The notes under the pieces were generated by a model that worked only from the letters and a program-made list of their open reading frames with translations, ran no database searches and was not told the origin of the DNA. 64,000 nucleotides of DNA, taken from Verrucomicrobiota bacterium (GTDB lineage: Bacteria; Verrucomicrobiota; Verrucomicrobiia; Opitutales; Opitutaceae). A program made the translations under genes and the position numbers. How positions within the stretch are numbered: position 1 is the stretch's first letter; each line of letters begins with the position of its first letter. Below, one piece after another: positions 1-9,009 of this stretch. The stretch is taken from positions 1 to 64,000 of the forward strand of contig JACTNC010000059.1 in NCBI GenBank assembly GCA_014584295.1, read 5' to 3'.

Positions 1-271
1 CGCCGCAGTTCAACAATATCATGCCTGTATCAACTCCAGGCGGCGCGGATTTTGCCATGCCCACCGCGTGAAACCCCATCTTCAACTGAGGAATTTAGGT
101 TGATCCGCGGGACTTGTAAAGACCCTGCTCTCGATAGGGGTACGCAGGAGCAGGACCGGGCTGCGGAGGGAGGAGGGTACCGGGAGAAAATAGCCACAGG
201 AATCCCTGCAAGATCCTCCAGTTGGTGCAGGGTGGCTCCCACAATGTGCGGTTCGGCGATTTCGTCCGCAG
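1..271. other. Window edge, no gene supported
   Basis: I see no convincing gene, RNA or repeat here. A minus-strand reading frame of 81 codons (30-275) could start from TTG overlapping the ybeY stop, but its second half is rich in Ser, Arg and Pro with no recognisable family motif, which is typical of a shadow frame in GC-rich DNA. The region is downstream of ybeY and may simply be its 3' end and spacer. Confidence 0.4.
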
Positions 272-874
272 TCAAGCGAGGCGGAAGAGAGAGGCTTCTA
301 TTTTAGATTCGATCAGCGCGATCGCACGCGCCTCTCCCGCGCGCATGCGACGCTTGCGGTCGGGACGCAGATCGTCGTAACCCGCGAGGTGCAGCCAGCC
401 ATGCACGACGTAGAGCAGGAGTTCCCGCGAAAAATCGGTGTTACGCGTACGCGCGTATTGGTTGGCGGTGTCGACCGAAACGCAGATTTCGCCGGCGGAA
501 CCCATTTCCAAGTTGCCGTCAAAGGTGATCACATCGGTTGTTGACGGATCGTCGAGAAAGCGGCCATGGAGTTCTGCCAGGGCCGCATCGGTGAGGAAAA
601 CGACGGAAAGTTCGCCTTGCGCCAGGGCTGAGGGAGTCGCGCTAGGAATGGATTCCGGGTTGGTTTGGAGCCGCGCGCGTTGTCTCGCAGACGGGGCAAG
701 TGTGGGCAGGTCAGCCGCGGTGAAGCGAAACTCCTGGTCGAGGATCGTCAAGGCGCGCAAGAGGCCGCGTCGGTCAACTCGCAAGCGCGGGTGGAAAATG
801 CTTATGGAGATCTCCCGCGGGTGGCCTGCCGCAGCAGGCGCTTTTTGGACCTTGGGGACATTGGATCGGGTCAC
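272..874 (-). CDS. ybeY: Endoribonuclease YbeY (16S rRNA 3' maturation)
   Basis: The product (200 aa) is a cytoplasmic metal-dependent endoribonuclease of the YbeY/UPF0054 family, which acts in 16S rRNA 3'-end maturation and ribosome quality control. The family signature is clear near the C-terminus: 'STTDVITF' followed by 'HGWLHLAGYDD'. The family usually reads HGxLHLxGYDH, so the third zinc-ligand His is replaced by Asp here. The protein is longer than the usual ~150 aa because of an N-terminal extension and a Ser/Ala/Pro-rich insert around residues 60-85. Its start overlaps the pgpH stop by four bases (ATGA), which implies translational coupling. The neighbours pgpH and phoH are its classic partners, so the identification is firm. 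Confidence 0.92.
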   Translation of the reverse strand: MTRSNVPKVQKAPAAAGHPREISISIFHPRLRVDRRGLLRALTILDQEFRFTAADLPTLAPSARQRARLQTNPESIPSATPSALAQGELSVVFLTDAALAELHGRFLDDPSTTDVITFDGNLEMGSAGEICVSVDTANQYARTRNTDFSRELLLYVVHGWLHLAGYDDLRPDRKRRMRAGEARAIALIESKIEASLFRLA

Positions 875-3294
875 GATGAGTGAGCTGCACGCGGCGGCGG
901 GCTGCCGCTGCCACTTCCGGAGTCAAGAGCAGTTCCAGACGGCGGGTAGGCGACGCGACTGTGGAGCATGTTCAGCAGGGTGAAATTGAAGCTGCTCTTG
1001 ATCTTGGTGATTTCTTCAAACGTGAGGGGGGATTCGTCGAGCTGACCGTCTGCCATGCTGGCGCGGAAGATCTGTTCGATGAGTTCGGAGAGATGCTGGG
1101 GTGTCACCTTGCGCATGGACCGGGAGGCCGCCTCACACATGTCCGCAAGATGGATGATGGCGCTCTCCTTGAACTGCGGCTTGGGGCCGTCGTAGCGATA
1201 AGTGGTCTCGCAGACGCGTGAAGGGTCCGCACGGATGACGTTCGTGTGTTCGCGCCCCTCGGGGGCACCCGGTTTGGAGAAGGCTGGCCGGGCGAGTTCC
1301 TGGACGGCCCGCTGGAAGAAGTAGCGGATGAGCGTTGTGCCGTGGTGCTGCTGGATCACATCGATCACTGTGCGCGGCAGCTTGTGCTTCAGCGCGAGGT
1401 CGACGCCGTCCTTCACGTGCGCCTTGATGATGAGCGCGGAGAGCGAGGGGGTGGCGTCGTCGTGGGGATTCACGCCATCGCGCTGGTTTTCAGTGAAGTA
1501 CTCGGGTTTGATGAGCTTGCCGATATCGTGGAAGAGCGCGCAGACCCTGGCGACAAGGGGATTGGCGCCGATGGCGTTGGCGGCGTTTTCCGCAAGCTGG
1601 GCGACGACGAGGGAATGGTGGTAGGAACCGGGCGCCTCCAACTGCATCCTGCGCAGGAGCGGGTGATTGAAGTCCGTGAGCTCCAGAAGCGTAATGTCCG
1701 TGGTGCGTCGGAAGAGACCTTCAAGCACGGGAAGAAGGCCCACGACGACGATGCCTGTGAGAAGACCGGTGATCAACCCGGCCCCCATCTGCTGGAGGAC
1801 CGCGCGGACCGGCAGTTGATCGACGATTCCGAAGAGGAGGGCAAATCCGGCCACGGTCATTCCGCCCAGCAGGCCGGCGCGGACGACGCGCCCGCGCTTG
1901 CGGCTGGAGCGCGAGGCAAATATGGCGACCATCGAGGACAAAAACGTCAGCACCAGCAGATCAAGCCGGTTGCCATAGATGACACTTGTGAAGATCGAAA
2001 TGAGCAGCGCCATGAAGATGGCGGAGCCCGTATTCAGGAGGATCGCCACGATCAGCGGTGCGAGCGCCGCGGGAGCCACGAGAGGCAGCAGCGATGCCGC
2101 GGTGGAGTCGTCGACGAAGAACGGGAGCCCGCCGAGCGAATAGGTGGCGCGTACGAGAGCGAGATTGACGATCACGGTCAGCGCAAGCAGCGCCAGCCGC
2201 GTGTTGCTGCCGAGCGTTTCGCGGTCCTCAAGCCGGATATAAATGACGCTGGCGAGCACCATCGCGAGCACGAGCAGGATGCGACCGAAGAGCTGCAGTC
2301 CCTCGTTCAACTGGAGATTGTGGTCGCGCAGCACGACCTTCCGGTAGGCCTGCAGCATTTCGTACTGTTCCGGAGTGACGCGTGAGCCCGGCTCGACGAG
2401 AGTCTGGCCGCGCTCGATTCTGACGACGACCGGGTGCAGGTTTTTCAAGGCGTCCTCCTGCAGGCTCTTGGTGGCCTTGAGGTCATAGATGAGGTTTGGC
2501 GTTAGCCCGTTTCGGAAGATGCGGTAGAGGGCGACTTCCGTACCGCGTCCCATTCCCTCCGCCGCAATGTTGATTCGCAGGTAGGCGTGGGCTTCGTCCA
2601 TCGATTGAACCGGTCGCTGGGCGACCTCACCGGTAGGCTTTAATATCTTGAAAACGGTGATGCGACCATCGCTGCCTCCGGGCAGGACTGAGCCGTCGTG
2701 CACGCCTTCGGCATAGATCTCTCGAAGCACCGCAAGACCGTTTTCCACCATGGTGAACCGCGTCTTGGCGTCGCTCGCATCGAGCAGGGTAATGACGTCG
2801 TCAACACTGACGCGGTAGGGACCCTTTTGATTGAAGGCGCTGACCAGAGGCGCGAGCGCCGCGGCGCGGTCGGTCTTGGGCATGCCCTTTTCGACCGATT
2901 CCTTTTCAAAACTTTCCAGCGAGGCGAGAAATTCGCGGAGGTTTGTCTCGAACTGGCGCAGCGGTTCGAATTCCAAGCGGTAAACGGGGGGAGTCCGATC
3001 GCGAAGCTGCTCCGCCAACTGGCGCGTCTTCTCCGTGCTCTCGTACGAGAAGGGGGCCCCGGCGACAATCCGCACATTGACGAGCTGATTGGGCAGGAGC
3101 AGGAGGTTGGCGGTGGTGACACCGACAAAGCTGATCAGGACGATGGCTGCGACCGTGGCCACGAAGACCAGCGACGCAACGAGCCGGCTGCTCTCAAGGA
3201 ACCCGATCAATTCCGAATCCGGCAGGCTTTTTCGGACGCGACGGGGCGCCCCAGCGCCACCGCGCAAAAGCCTTAGTTTATTGATGAGTGCCAT
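871..3294 (-). CDS. pgpH: PgpH-type 7TM-HD phosphodiesterase
   Basis: This 807-aa inner-membrane protein has the 7TMR-HD architecture of PgpH, which hydrolyses the second messenger c-di-AMP. One transmembrane helix at about residues 38-60 is followed by an extracytoplasmic domain (about 60-340), then a cluster of hydrophobic helices to about 545, and a cytoplasmic HD domain. The HD domain shows 'GSYHHSLVVAQLAENA' upstream and the metal-binding 'LFHDIGK' with His-Asp near residue 589, then 'QQHHGTT'. The C-terminus is a Gly/Ser/Pro-rich tail. It lies between phoH and ybeY in a minus-strand operon. Function is inferred from family; nucleotide specificity cannot be read from sequence. Confidence 0.9.
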   Translation of the reverse strand: MALINKLRLLRGGAGAPRRVRKSLPDSELIGFLESSRLVASLVFVATVAAIVLISFVGVTTANLLLLPNQLVNVRIVAGAPFSYESTEKTRQLAEQLRDRTPPVYRLEFEPLRQFETNLREFLASLESFEKESVEKGMPKTDRAAALAPLVSAFNQKGPYRVSVDDVITLLDASDAKTRFTMVENGLAVLREIYAEGVHDGSVLPGGSDGRITVFKILKPTGEVAQRPVQSMDEAHAYLRINIAAEGMGRGTEVALYRIFRNGLTPNLIYDLKATKSLQEDALKNLHPVVVRIERGQTLVEPGSRVTPEQYEMLQAYRKVVLRDHNLQLNEGLQLFGRILLVLAMVLASVIYIRLEDRETLGSNTRLALLALTVIVNLALVRATYSLGGLPFFVDDSTAASLLPLVAPAALAPLIVAILLNTGSAIFMALLISIFTSVIYGNRLDLLVLTFLSSMVAIFASRSSRKRGRVVRAGLLGGMTVAGFALLFGIVDQLPVRAVLQQMGAGLITGLLTGIVVVGLLPVLEGLFRRTTDITLLELTDFNHPLLRRMQLEAPGSYHHSLVVAQLAENAANAIGANPLVARVCALFHDIGKLIKPEYFTENQRDGVNPHDDATPSLSALIIKAHVKDGVDLALKHKLPRTVIDVIQQHHGTTLIRYFFQRAVQELARPAFSKPGAPEGREHTNVIRADPSRVCETTYRYDGPKPQFKESAIIHLADMCEAASRSMRKVTPQHLSELIEQIFRASMADGQLDESPLTFEEITKIKSSFNFTLLNMLHSRVAYPPSGTALDSGSGSGSPPPRAAHSS

Positions 3295-3384
3295 CGCTGG
3301 AACGAAGGACGAGAAGTAGGAATGTCAGCCATGCAACGCACGCATAGATGCAATCTAATAGCTTAAATCGGCAAAAGCCAGCAT

Positions 3385-4368
3385 TTATTGACTCCCATTT
3401 TCCTCCGTTTGGCCAATCGGATTTTTGTAACGCTCATAGGCATCGATGATCTTCATGACCAGGGGATGTCGGACGACATCGGATCCGTTGAAATAGTGGA
3501 ACTCGATTCCCGGGATGTCCCGCAGGATCCGTCCCACTTCGATGAGTCCGCTCTGCTTGCTGCGGGGTAGGTCGACTTGGGTGATATCGCCCGTCACAAC
3601 CATGCGGGAGTCCTCACCCAGCCGCGTCAGAAACATCATCATCTGCTCGGGTGTGGTGTTCTGGGCCTCGTCGAGAATTATGAACGACTGGGAAAGGGTG
3701 CGGCCGCGCATGTAGGCCAGCGGCGCAATTTCGATCACACCCTTTTCCGTCAGCGACTGGATATCCTTTGCGTCCAGCATGTCGTGCATCGCGTCGTAGA
3801 GCGGACGAAGGTAGGGCAGGATTTTTTCGCGGAGATCGCCCGGCAGGAAACCGAGTTGCTCGCCGGCTTCGACCGCTGGGCGGGTGAGGATGATGCGTTG
3901 GACCTGGTTCTTGAGCAGCAGGCTGATCGCATGGGCAACGGCGAGGTAGGTCTTGCCGGTCCCTGCAGGCCCGATGCCGAAGACCACAGGGTTGCGCAGC
4001 AGCGACTGCAGGTAGAGTTTCTGGCCGAGGGTTTTTGGCACTATGCTCTTTCGCTGGGTGGCGATGACGAGCGGCGCACCGAAGAGCTGCTTGAGGGACT
4101 CGGCCTCGCCGCGGGCGATGGTTTCAACGATGCGTGTGAAATCATTGGTGCGGATGGCGACCCCGTGGGTGCGAACGTCGTTCAGAAATCCAAAAAGCAT
4201 GTCCACCTTGGCGACGGCATCCTCGGAGCCCTCAGCCTTCAACCAGTCGTCGCGGGCGACGAGCTTAACATCGAGGGCCTTTTCGACCATTGCCAGGTTC
4301 TCCTCACGCCCGGCGTAGAGCTGGTTCAGGTGTCGTGGGGAGGGAAAACGGAACGTCTGGGAAGCCAT
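3385..4368 (-). CDS. phoH: PhoH-family P-loop ATPase
   Basis: A 327-aa cytoplasmic PhoH-like protein of the PhoH/YbeZ type, a P-loop ATPase linked to RNA metabolism and ribosome quality control. The Walker A motif 'GPAGTGKT' is at residues 133-140 and the Walker B/DEAQ-type motif 'FIILDEAQNTTPEQ' follows about 85 residues later. The N-terminal region before residue 100 resembles the KH-like part of YbeZ proteins. Only 9 bases separate it from the upstream HIT gene, and pgpH and ybeY lie downstream, so all four are likely one transcript. Confidence 0.92.
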   Translation of the reverse strand: MASQTFRFPSPRHLNQLYAGREENLAMVEKALDVKLVARDDWLKAEGSEDAVAKVDMLFGFLNDVRTHGVAIRTNDFTRIVETIARGEAESLKQLFGAPLVIATQRKSIVPKTLGQKLYLQSLLRNPVVFGIGPAGTGKTYLAVAHAISLLLKNQVQRIILTRPAVEAGEQLGFLPGDLREKILPYLRPLYDAMHDMLDAKDIQSLTEKGVIEIAPLAYMRGRTLSQSFIILDEAQNTTPEQMMMFLTRLGEDSRMVVTGDITQVDLPRSKQSGLIEVGRILRDIPGIEFHYFNGSDVVRHPLVMKIIDAYERYKNPIGQTEENGSQ

Positions 4369-4377
4369 GAATTCGGA

Positions 4378-4887
4378 TCAGTGGGACGCTGCGAGGCGGG
4401 AGGCCGCTGCCGAGAGTTTTTCCCACGTGGCTTCGAGCGATTCGGGCAGCACCCGCGTCTGGCCGATGACGGGCATGAAGTTGTTGTCGCCATTCCAGCG
4501 CGGGACGATGTGTCCGTGCAAATGGTCGATGCTCCCGCCCGCGGTCCGGCCAAGGTTGAAACCGATGTTGAATCCGTCAGGTGACATCACTGCGGAGAGC
4601 ACTTTTTTTCCGAACGTTGCGGTGGCAAAAAGATCCGCACTCTCGTCGGCATTCAGTTCTACGATGTCGGCAACCTCCCGGAAAGGGATGACAAGAAGAT
4701 GTCCGGGGTTGTAGGGAAACCGGTTGAGCATCAGGTATGAGAGCGCGGAGCGATGGATGATGAGTGCCTTGCGGTCATCCCCAAGCCCGGGCAATTCGGT
4801 GAAGGGCTTCTTGACGGACGGCGGGCGCGACGCGGAAATATACTCCATTCGCCAGTAGGCGTGTAGGGATGCGAACGGAGATTCCAT
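4378..4887 (-). CDS. HIT-family nucleotide hydrolase
   Basis: Using the ATG at 4887 gives 169 aa; a longer frame to 5043 exists, but its extra residues are low in family similarity. The histidine triad 'DHLHGHIVPRW' (H-L-H-G-H) identifies a HIT domain of the Ap4A phosphorylase/FHIT-like branch, and 'NRFPYNPGHLLVIPFREV' is the usual strand-helix segment before it. These cytoplasmic enzymes hydrolyse dinucleoside polyphosphates or nucleotide-AMP adducts. It heads the operon with phoH, pgpH and ybeY and is divergent from fabF, so the 177-base gap to 5065 should hold promoters for both directions. The exact substrate is unknown. Confidence 0.88.
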   Translation of the reverse strand: MESPFASLHAYWRMEYISASRPPSVKKPFTELPGLGDDRKALIIHRSALSYLMLNRFPYNPGHLLVIPFREVADIVELNADESADLFATATFGKKVLSAVMSPDGFNIGFNLGRTAGGSIDHLHGHIVPRWNGDNNFMPVIGQTRVLPESLEATWEKLSAAASRLAASH

Positions 4888-5064
4888 GCGGTCAGGAGGC
4901 TGATTGGAACGTGGAGCCGAGGCGAAGTCAAAGTCGTCGGCAGGCGCTTGATGAAAACAGGCGGCAATTCCTGTCAAATCGATGGCTTGCGACTGCGCCG
5001 CGAAGGCGCTTTGTCGCGGGTTGCGCGGCGATGCCGCAGGCATTCACCTTCATCACATCCGAAC

Positions 5065-6405
5065 ATGAATCCAAACTCCCTTCCTCCTCTTCCTCCCGTT
5101 GTGCGACGCCGTGTGGTTGTGACGGGGCTCGGTGCGGTGACGCCGCTCGGGCTCAATGTGGTGGAAACCTGGAATGGTCTTGTCAGCGGCAGATCGGGCA
5201 TCGGTCCAATCACACGCTTTGACGCCTCCGCAAGCAATGTGCGGATTGCGGGAGAGGTGAAGGGATTTGATCCCACGGCTCCCTTGGGCTCGCCGTTGTA
5301 TCCGCGCGGCAAGGACAAGGAACCGCTGACGTCGCCCTTCACCCCAAAGGATCTCAAGAAGTTCGGTCGATTCACCTTTCTGGGTGCCGCTGCCGCGCTG
5401 GAGGCCTATGCGGATTCGGGGCTCGACGCGCATCGTGCCGGTCTGGATTCGGATCGCATGGGTGTGAATCTGGGTGTGGGCATTGGTGGGCTTCCTGAGA
5501 TCGAGGCCATGCACGACGTCTTCAAGGCGGGTGGATTCAGGAAGATCTCGCCGTTCTTCATCATCCAGATCGCGCCCAATCTCCTCGCGGGGCAGGTGAG
5601 CTTGATGTTGAATTTCCGTGGACCCAACATGGCCGTCGCCTCGGCTTGCGCGACAAGTGGTCACGCACTCGGAGAGGCTGCGGCGGCAATCGCGAGGGGC
5701 GATGCCGATGCGATGATTGCCGGAGGAGCGGAGTCGACGGTGACTCCGCTTGCGATTGGTGCCTTCGCGCAAATGAGGGCCCTGTCGACCCGCAATGATT
5801 CTCCGGGGGAGGCGTCGCGTCCCTACGACGCGGGACGCGACGGATTCGTCCTGTCCGAGGGTGCGGTCGTCTTTATGCTTGAGGAGCGAGACCAGGCTCT
5901 CAGGCGCGGCGCAAGGATCTATGCGGAGGTCCGCGGCTACGGTGCGTCGGCGGATGCCTACCACCTGTCGTCGCTCGCGGAAGCTGCAGAGGGATCGCAG
6001 CGATCCATGCGAAGGGCGCTCGTGACGGCGGGTCTGGTTCCCACCGATATTGATTTTGTTTCTGCCCATGCCACATCGACTCCGGGGGGCGATGGAGAGG
6101 AGGCGGCGGCGATTGCGTCGGTGTTTGCCGAAAACAGACAGCACCTGCATGTCAGCGCAACAAAGTCGATGGTGGGTCACCTTCTCGGCGGGGCGGGCGC
6201 GATGGGAGCCTTTGCCGCAGTGCTTGCGATCCGTGACGGCGTAGTACCGCCCACGATCAATCTCAGCCAATTGGATCCCGCGATTGACGCGCTGGGACTC
6301 CAGATCGCGGCCAACGCAGCGGTTCGGAAACCCATCCGTGCCGCGCTGGCCAACAGCTTTGGTTTTGGAGGGACCAACGCCTCGCTGGTCGTGACGGCCC
6401 CCTGA
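5065..6405 (+). CDS. fabF: Beta-ketoacyl-ACP synthase II
   Basis: A 446-aa condensing enzyme of fatty-acid elongation (KAS II). It begins 'RRRVVVTGLGAVTPLG', has the active-site Cys195 in 'VASACATSGHALGEA', a His in 'HATSTPGGDGEEAA', and 'KSMVGHLLGGAGA' with the second catalytic His, ending 'NSFGFGGTNASLV'. The ATG at 5065 was chosen because the frame upstream to 4948 is Arg/Ser-rich and not family-like. The protein is about 30 residues longer than typical FabF owing to an insert near residues 70-96, which contains Pro, Lys and Ser. No acpP or other fab gene is adjacent. Confidence 0.93.
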   Translation: MNPNSLPPLPPVVRRRVVVTGLGAVTPLGLNVVETWNGLVSGRSGIGPITRFDASASNVRIAGEVKGFDPTAPLGSPLYPRGKDKEPLTSPFTPKDLKKFGRFTFLGAAAALEAYADSGLDAHRAGLDSDRMGVNLGVGIGGLPEIEAMHDVFKAGGFRKISPFFIIQIAPNLLAGQVSLMLNFRGPNMAVASACATSGHALGEAAAAIARGDADAMIAGGAESTVTPLAIGAFAQMRALSTRNDSPGEASRPYDAGRDGFVLSEGAVVFMLEERDQALRRGARIYAEVRGYGASADAYHLSSLAEAAEGSQRSMRRALVTAGLVPTDIDFVSAHATSTPGGDGEEAAAIASVFAENRQHLHVSATKSMVGHLLGGAGAMGAFAAVLAIRDGVVPPTINLSQLDPAIDALGLQIAANAAVRKPIRAALANSFGFGGTNASLVVTAP

Positions 6406-6467
6406 GTATCTTCGGCACCATCGACGGAAAATTGCCAATACTCCCAATGTCTGCTCCCGTTTGGATC

Positions 6468-7922
6468 ATGAAACGACTTCTGCTGCCCACCCTCGCTGTG
6501 TTGCTGACTGCGACGGGTCTCGTATCACCGGTGTTCGGAGCCCAGCGACCGAATGTGCTGTTCATTTCGGTCGACGACATGAACAACGATCTCGGTACCT
6601 ATGGGCACCCGCTGGTGAAGTCGCCCAGCATTGATCGATTGGCCGCGGAAGGCGTGCGGTTTGACCGTGCCTATTGCCAGTTTCCTCTCTGTTCGCCGAG
6701 CCGCTCGTCCGTCATGACGGGATTGCGGCCCGATGTGACGCGCGTGTTCGACCTTCGTTATCATTTCCGCCAAGGGCTGCCGGACGTCGTGACGCTGCCG
6801 CAGCTCTTTATGAAGCACGGCTATTTTGCCGCGCGTGTCGGAAAGATCTACCACTACGGAAATCCCGGGGAGATCGGAACCAGCGGGCTTGATGATCCCG
6901 CATCCTGGGACAAGGTCGTGAATCCCAGCGGCCGGGACAAGACGCTTGAATCGCGTGTGATCAATTACACTCCGAAACGCGGCCTGGGATCATCGCTTTC
7001 GATGTACGCCGACAGGGATGGGAAGGATGAGGACTACACCGATGGCAAGGTGGCGACGGAGGCCATTCGGCTGCTCGAAGAGAACAAGGACCGGCCCTTT
7101 TTCCTGGCAGTGGGTTTCTACAAGCCCCACTGCCCCTATATCGTTCCGGCAAAGTATTTCGACCTGTATCCGCTTGATAAAATCAAGCTGCCGGTTGTCC
7201 CGGTGGATTACCACGACACGGTTCCTGCTGCAGCGCTTGCGTCAAACCAGCCCTGGCCGATGCTCGGTGCGACGTCGGAGCAGGCACGCGAAACCGTGCG
7301 TGCATACTATGCGACGCTTTCCTTCGTCGATGCCCAGGTAGGCAGGGTGATGGATGCGTTGGATCGCCTGAAACTTCGGGACAATACCATCGTGGTTTTC
7401 TGGAGCGACCATGGGTACCATATGGGTGATCACGGCCTTTTTATGAAGCAGAGCCTCTACGAGAACTCTGCGCGAGTGCCACTGATCATTGTTCCACCCA
7501 AGCCGAGGCGTCCCGGCAAGCCATCGCCTCGAACCGTTGAATTGCTCGACATGTACCCCACGATTGCGGATCTCGCGGGAATCAAGGTTCCACCTGCCGT
7601 GGAGGGGAGAAGTTTGCGCCCGCTTCTGGAAAATCCGGAAGCGCGATGGGATCATCCGGCTTACACCCAGGTGCAGCGTCTGGGAGGTCCTGGATACAGT
7701 GTTCGGACGGAACGGTGGAGCTACATGGAGTGGAATCGCGGCGCCGCGGGACGGGAGTTGTACGACCTTCGTGCAGATCCCGGTGAGATGAACAATCTGG
7801 CAGGCAATCCTTCCTATGCAGCAACCCTCGCCGAGATGCAGGCGCTGGTGAGGGCGGTGCACCCGCATCCTGTCGAGGGTGGAAAGGCTCCCGCGGCCGG
7901 CGGGAAGGGCAAGAAACGATAG
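6468..7922 (+). CDS. Iduronate-2-sulfatase-like sulfatase
   Basis: An exported type I sulfatase (484 aa from the ATG at 6468; upstream in-frame ATGs at 6432 and 6447 are possible). A hydrophobic signal peptide ends near 'SPVFGA'. The metal site 'SVDDMNNDLGTYG' and the formylglycine motif 'CSPSR' (Cys75) are intact, and 'WSDHGYHMGDHGLF' is the second metal-binding block. The DDMN and HGYHMGDHG features resemble iduronate-2-sulfatases. It should remove sulfate esters from a glycan in the periplasm after Cys-to-formylglycine conversion. The C-terminal tail is Gly/Lys-rich. It is convergent with the hydrolase at 7928, only 5 bases away. Confidence 0.88.
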   Translation: MKRLLLPTLAVLLTATGLVSPVFGAQRPNVLFISVDDMNNDLGTYGHPLVKSPSIDRLAAEGVRFDRAYCQFPLCSPSRSSVMTGLRPDVTRVFDLRYHFRQGLPDVVTLPQLFMKHGYFAARVGKIYHYGNPGEIGTSGLDDPASWDKVVNPSGRDKTLESRVINYTPKRGLGSSLSMYADRDGKDEDYTDGKVATEAIRLLEENKDRPFFLAVGFYKPHCPYIVPAKYFDLYPLDKIKLPVVPVDYHDTVPAAALASNQPWPMLGATSEQARETVRAYYATLSFVDAQVGRVMDALDRLKLRDNTIVVFWSDHGYHMGDHGLFMKQSLYENSARVPLIIVPPKPRRPGKPSPRTVELLDMYPTIADLAGIKVPPAVEGRSLRPLLENPEARWDHPAYTQVQRLGGPGYSVRTERWSYMEWNRGAAGRELYDLRADPGEMNNLAGNPSYAATLAEMQALVRAVHPHPVEGGKAPAAGGKGKKR

Positions 7923-7927
7923 GCCGG

Positions 7928-8851
7928 TCAGGCCGGAAGATTCGTCAGCTTCAGCACGCGCCGGGCGTTTCCGTAAAGGATCTTGCGTTCGGCCTTCTTG
8001 TCCGGAGAAAACCGCTTCACGGAAAGAATCTGGAGAGAGCCCGAGCATGCAGGGCCGCGCCCCACGGGATCCGAACAGTCACTCCCGTACAGCAGCTTGT
8101 CCTGGTGTCGCGCGAAAAAGGCCCGCGCGTGATCCTCGTCGCGAACGAAGGCCTGGTATCCGGAGCCTGCGGACAGGTCGGCAAACATATTGGGATAGTT
8201 AGCGAGCAGGCGGTCCGTGAGTCCACCCGGCTTGACCGGTCCCTTCGGATAGAGCACGGACTCATCGTAGTCCTTGGAGATGTTGCCCCAGAATGTCTGT
8301 GCGTGTCCGATGAAATTCACGGACGGAAACTTTTCGAGAATGTGATGAAAACGCTCCAGATGGTGATTGTAGGCCCCCTGCTGGAAATGGAGGAGCACCG
8401 GGACATCGAATTCACGGGCGAGCGCCGCTACGCGCTCGATCGCTGAGGAGTCGCAATCGACATCAAACTTTTGCTCGCCGATGCCGATTGCGCCCGCTTC
8501 CAGTTGGCGACGCATCACGGCAATTGCGTCGGGCTGATCACTCACTTCATTGGCAAACCAGCGGAAGCGATCAGGATACTCTTCCGCGAGGGCTTTCGTG
8601 TCGGGATACGGATTGACGCCCGCCGCCAGGCCGAACCGGGAACCGGCGGGAAGGAGAATCGTGAATGTGATGCCCATCGCCTTCTGATGCGCGAGCAGTT
8701 GTTTTGCCGTGCGCCCGCTGTACGGAACGTGCTGATGAATGTCGATGATGGGCTCCGAGTCGGACGTGCCTGCCTTGGCGGCGACGGCGGCACCCAGCAG
8801 TGAGGCAGACATCGCGAGAAAATCACGACGGGAAAGGGGCGGGATGGGCAT
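7928..8851 (-). CDS. Exported amidohydrolase-2-type TIM-barrel hydrolase
   Basis: The ATG at 8851 gives 307 aa starting with a twin-arginine-like leader ('LSRRDFLAMSASLLGAA'), so the protein is probably exported folded. The mature part starts with 'PIIDIHQHVPYSG', the H-x-H metal motif of amidohydrolase_2 enzymes, followed by conserved blocks 'GIGEQKFDVD', 'VLLHFQQGAYNHHLERF' and 'LLYGSDCSDPVG', matching the TIM-barrel metal sites. These enzymes hydrolyse or decarboxylate small cyclic or carboxylated substrates; the substrate here is unknown. A longer frame to 8917 exists but would hide the Tat motif. It lies between a sulfatase and an NPP-type gene. Confidence 0.82.
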   Translation of the reverse strand: MPIPPLSRRDFLAMSASLLGAAVAAKAGTSDSEPIIDIHQHVPYSGRTAKQLLAHQKAMGITFTILLPAGSRFGLAAGVNPYPDTKALAEEYPDRFRWFANEVSDQPDAIAVMRRQLEAGAIGIGEQKFDVDCDSSAIERVAALAREFDVPVLLHFQQGAYNHHLERFHHILEKFPSVNFIGHAQTFWGNISKDYDESVLYPKGPVKPGGLTDRLLANYPNMFADLSAGSGYQAFVRDEDHARAFFARHQDKLLYGSDCSDPVGRGPACSGSLQILSVKRFSPDKKAERKILYGNARRVLKLTNLPA

Positions 8852-9009
8852 GGGAGGCAATAACGAAGACAGGAGCGTGATGACCGATGGCTCACGACAC
8901 AAGTGCGGGAAAATCAACTCCAGATGGATAAAGAGCGGATCCGGTTCAGCGTTGCCTCGACCGATGGAGCGGGAGGCAGTGGCTGCAGCCGATGCTTCGG
9001 ATTGGAGTG

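Noticed and set aside
1246-2385. Plus-strand frame of 379 codons antisense to pgpH
   Set aside because: Composition is Glu/Gly/Arg/His-rich with no family motif; the minus-strand HD-domain motifs are unequivocal.
3577-4584. Plus-strand frame of 335 codons antisense to phoH and the HIT gene
   Set aside because: It spans two real genes on the other strand and shows no recognisable domain.
5053-6447. Minus-strand frame of 464 codons antisense to fabF
   Set aside because: Arg/His-rich shadow of a GC-rich gene; FabF catalytic residues are on the plus strand.
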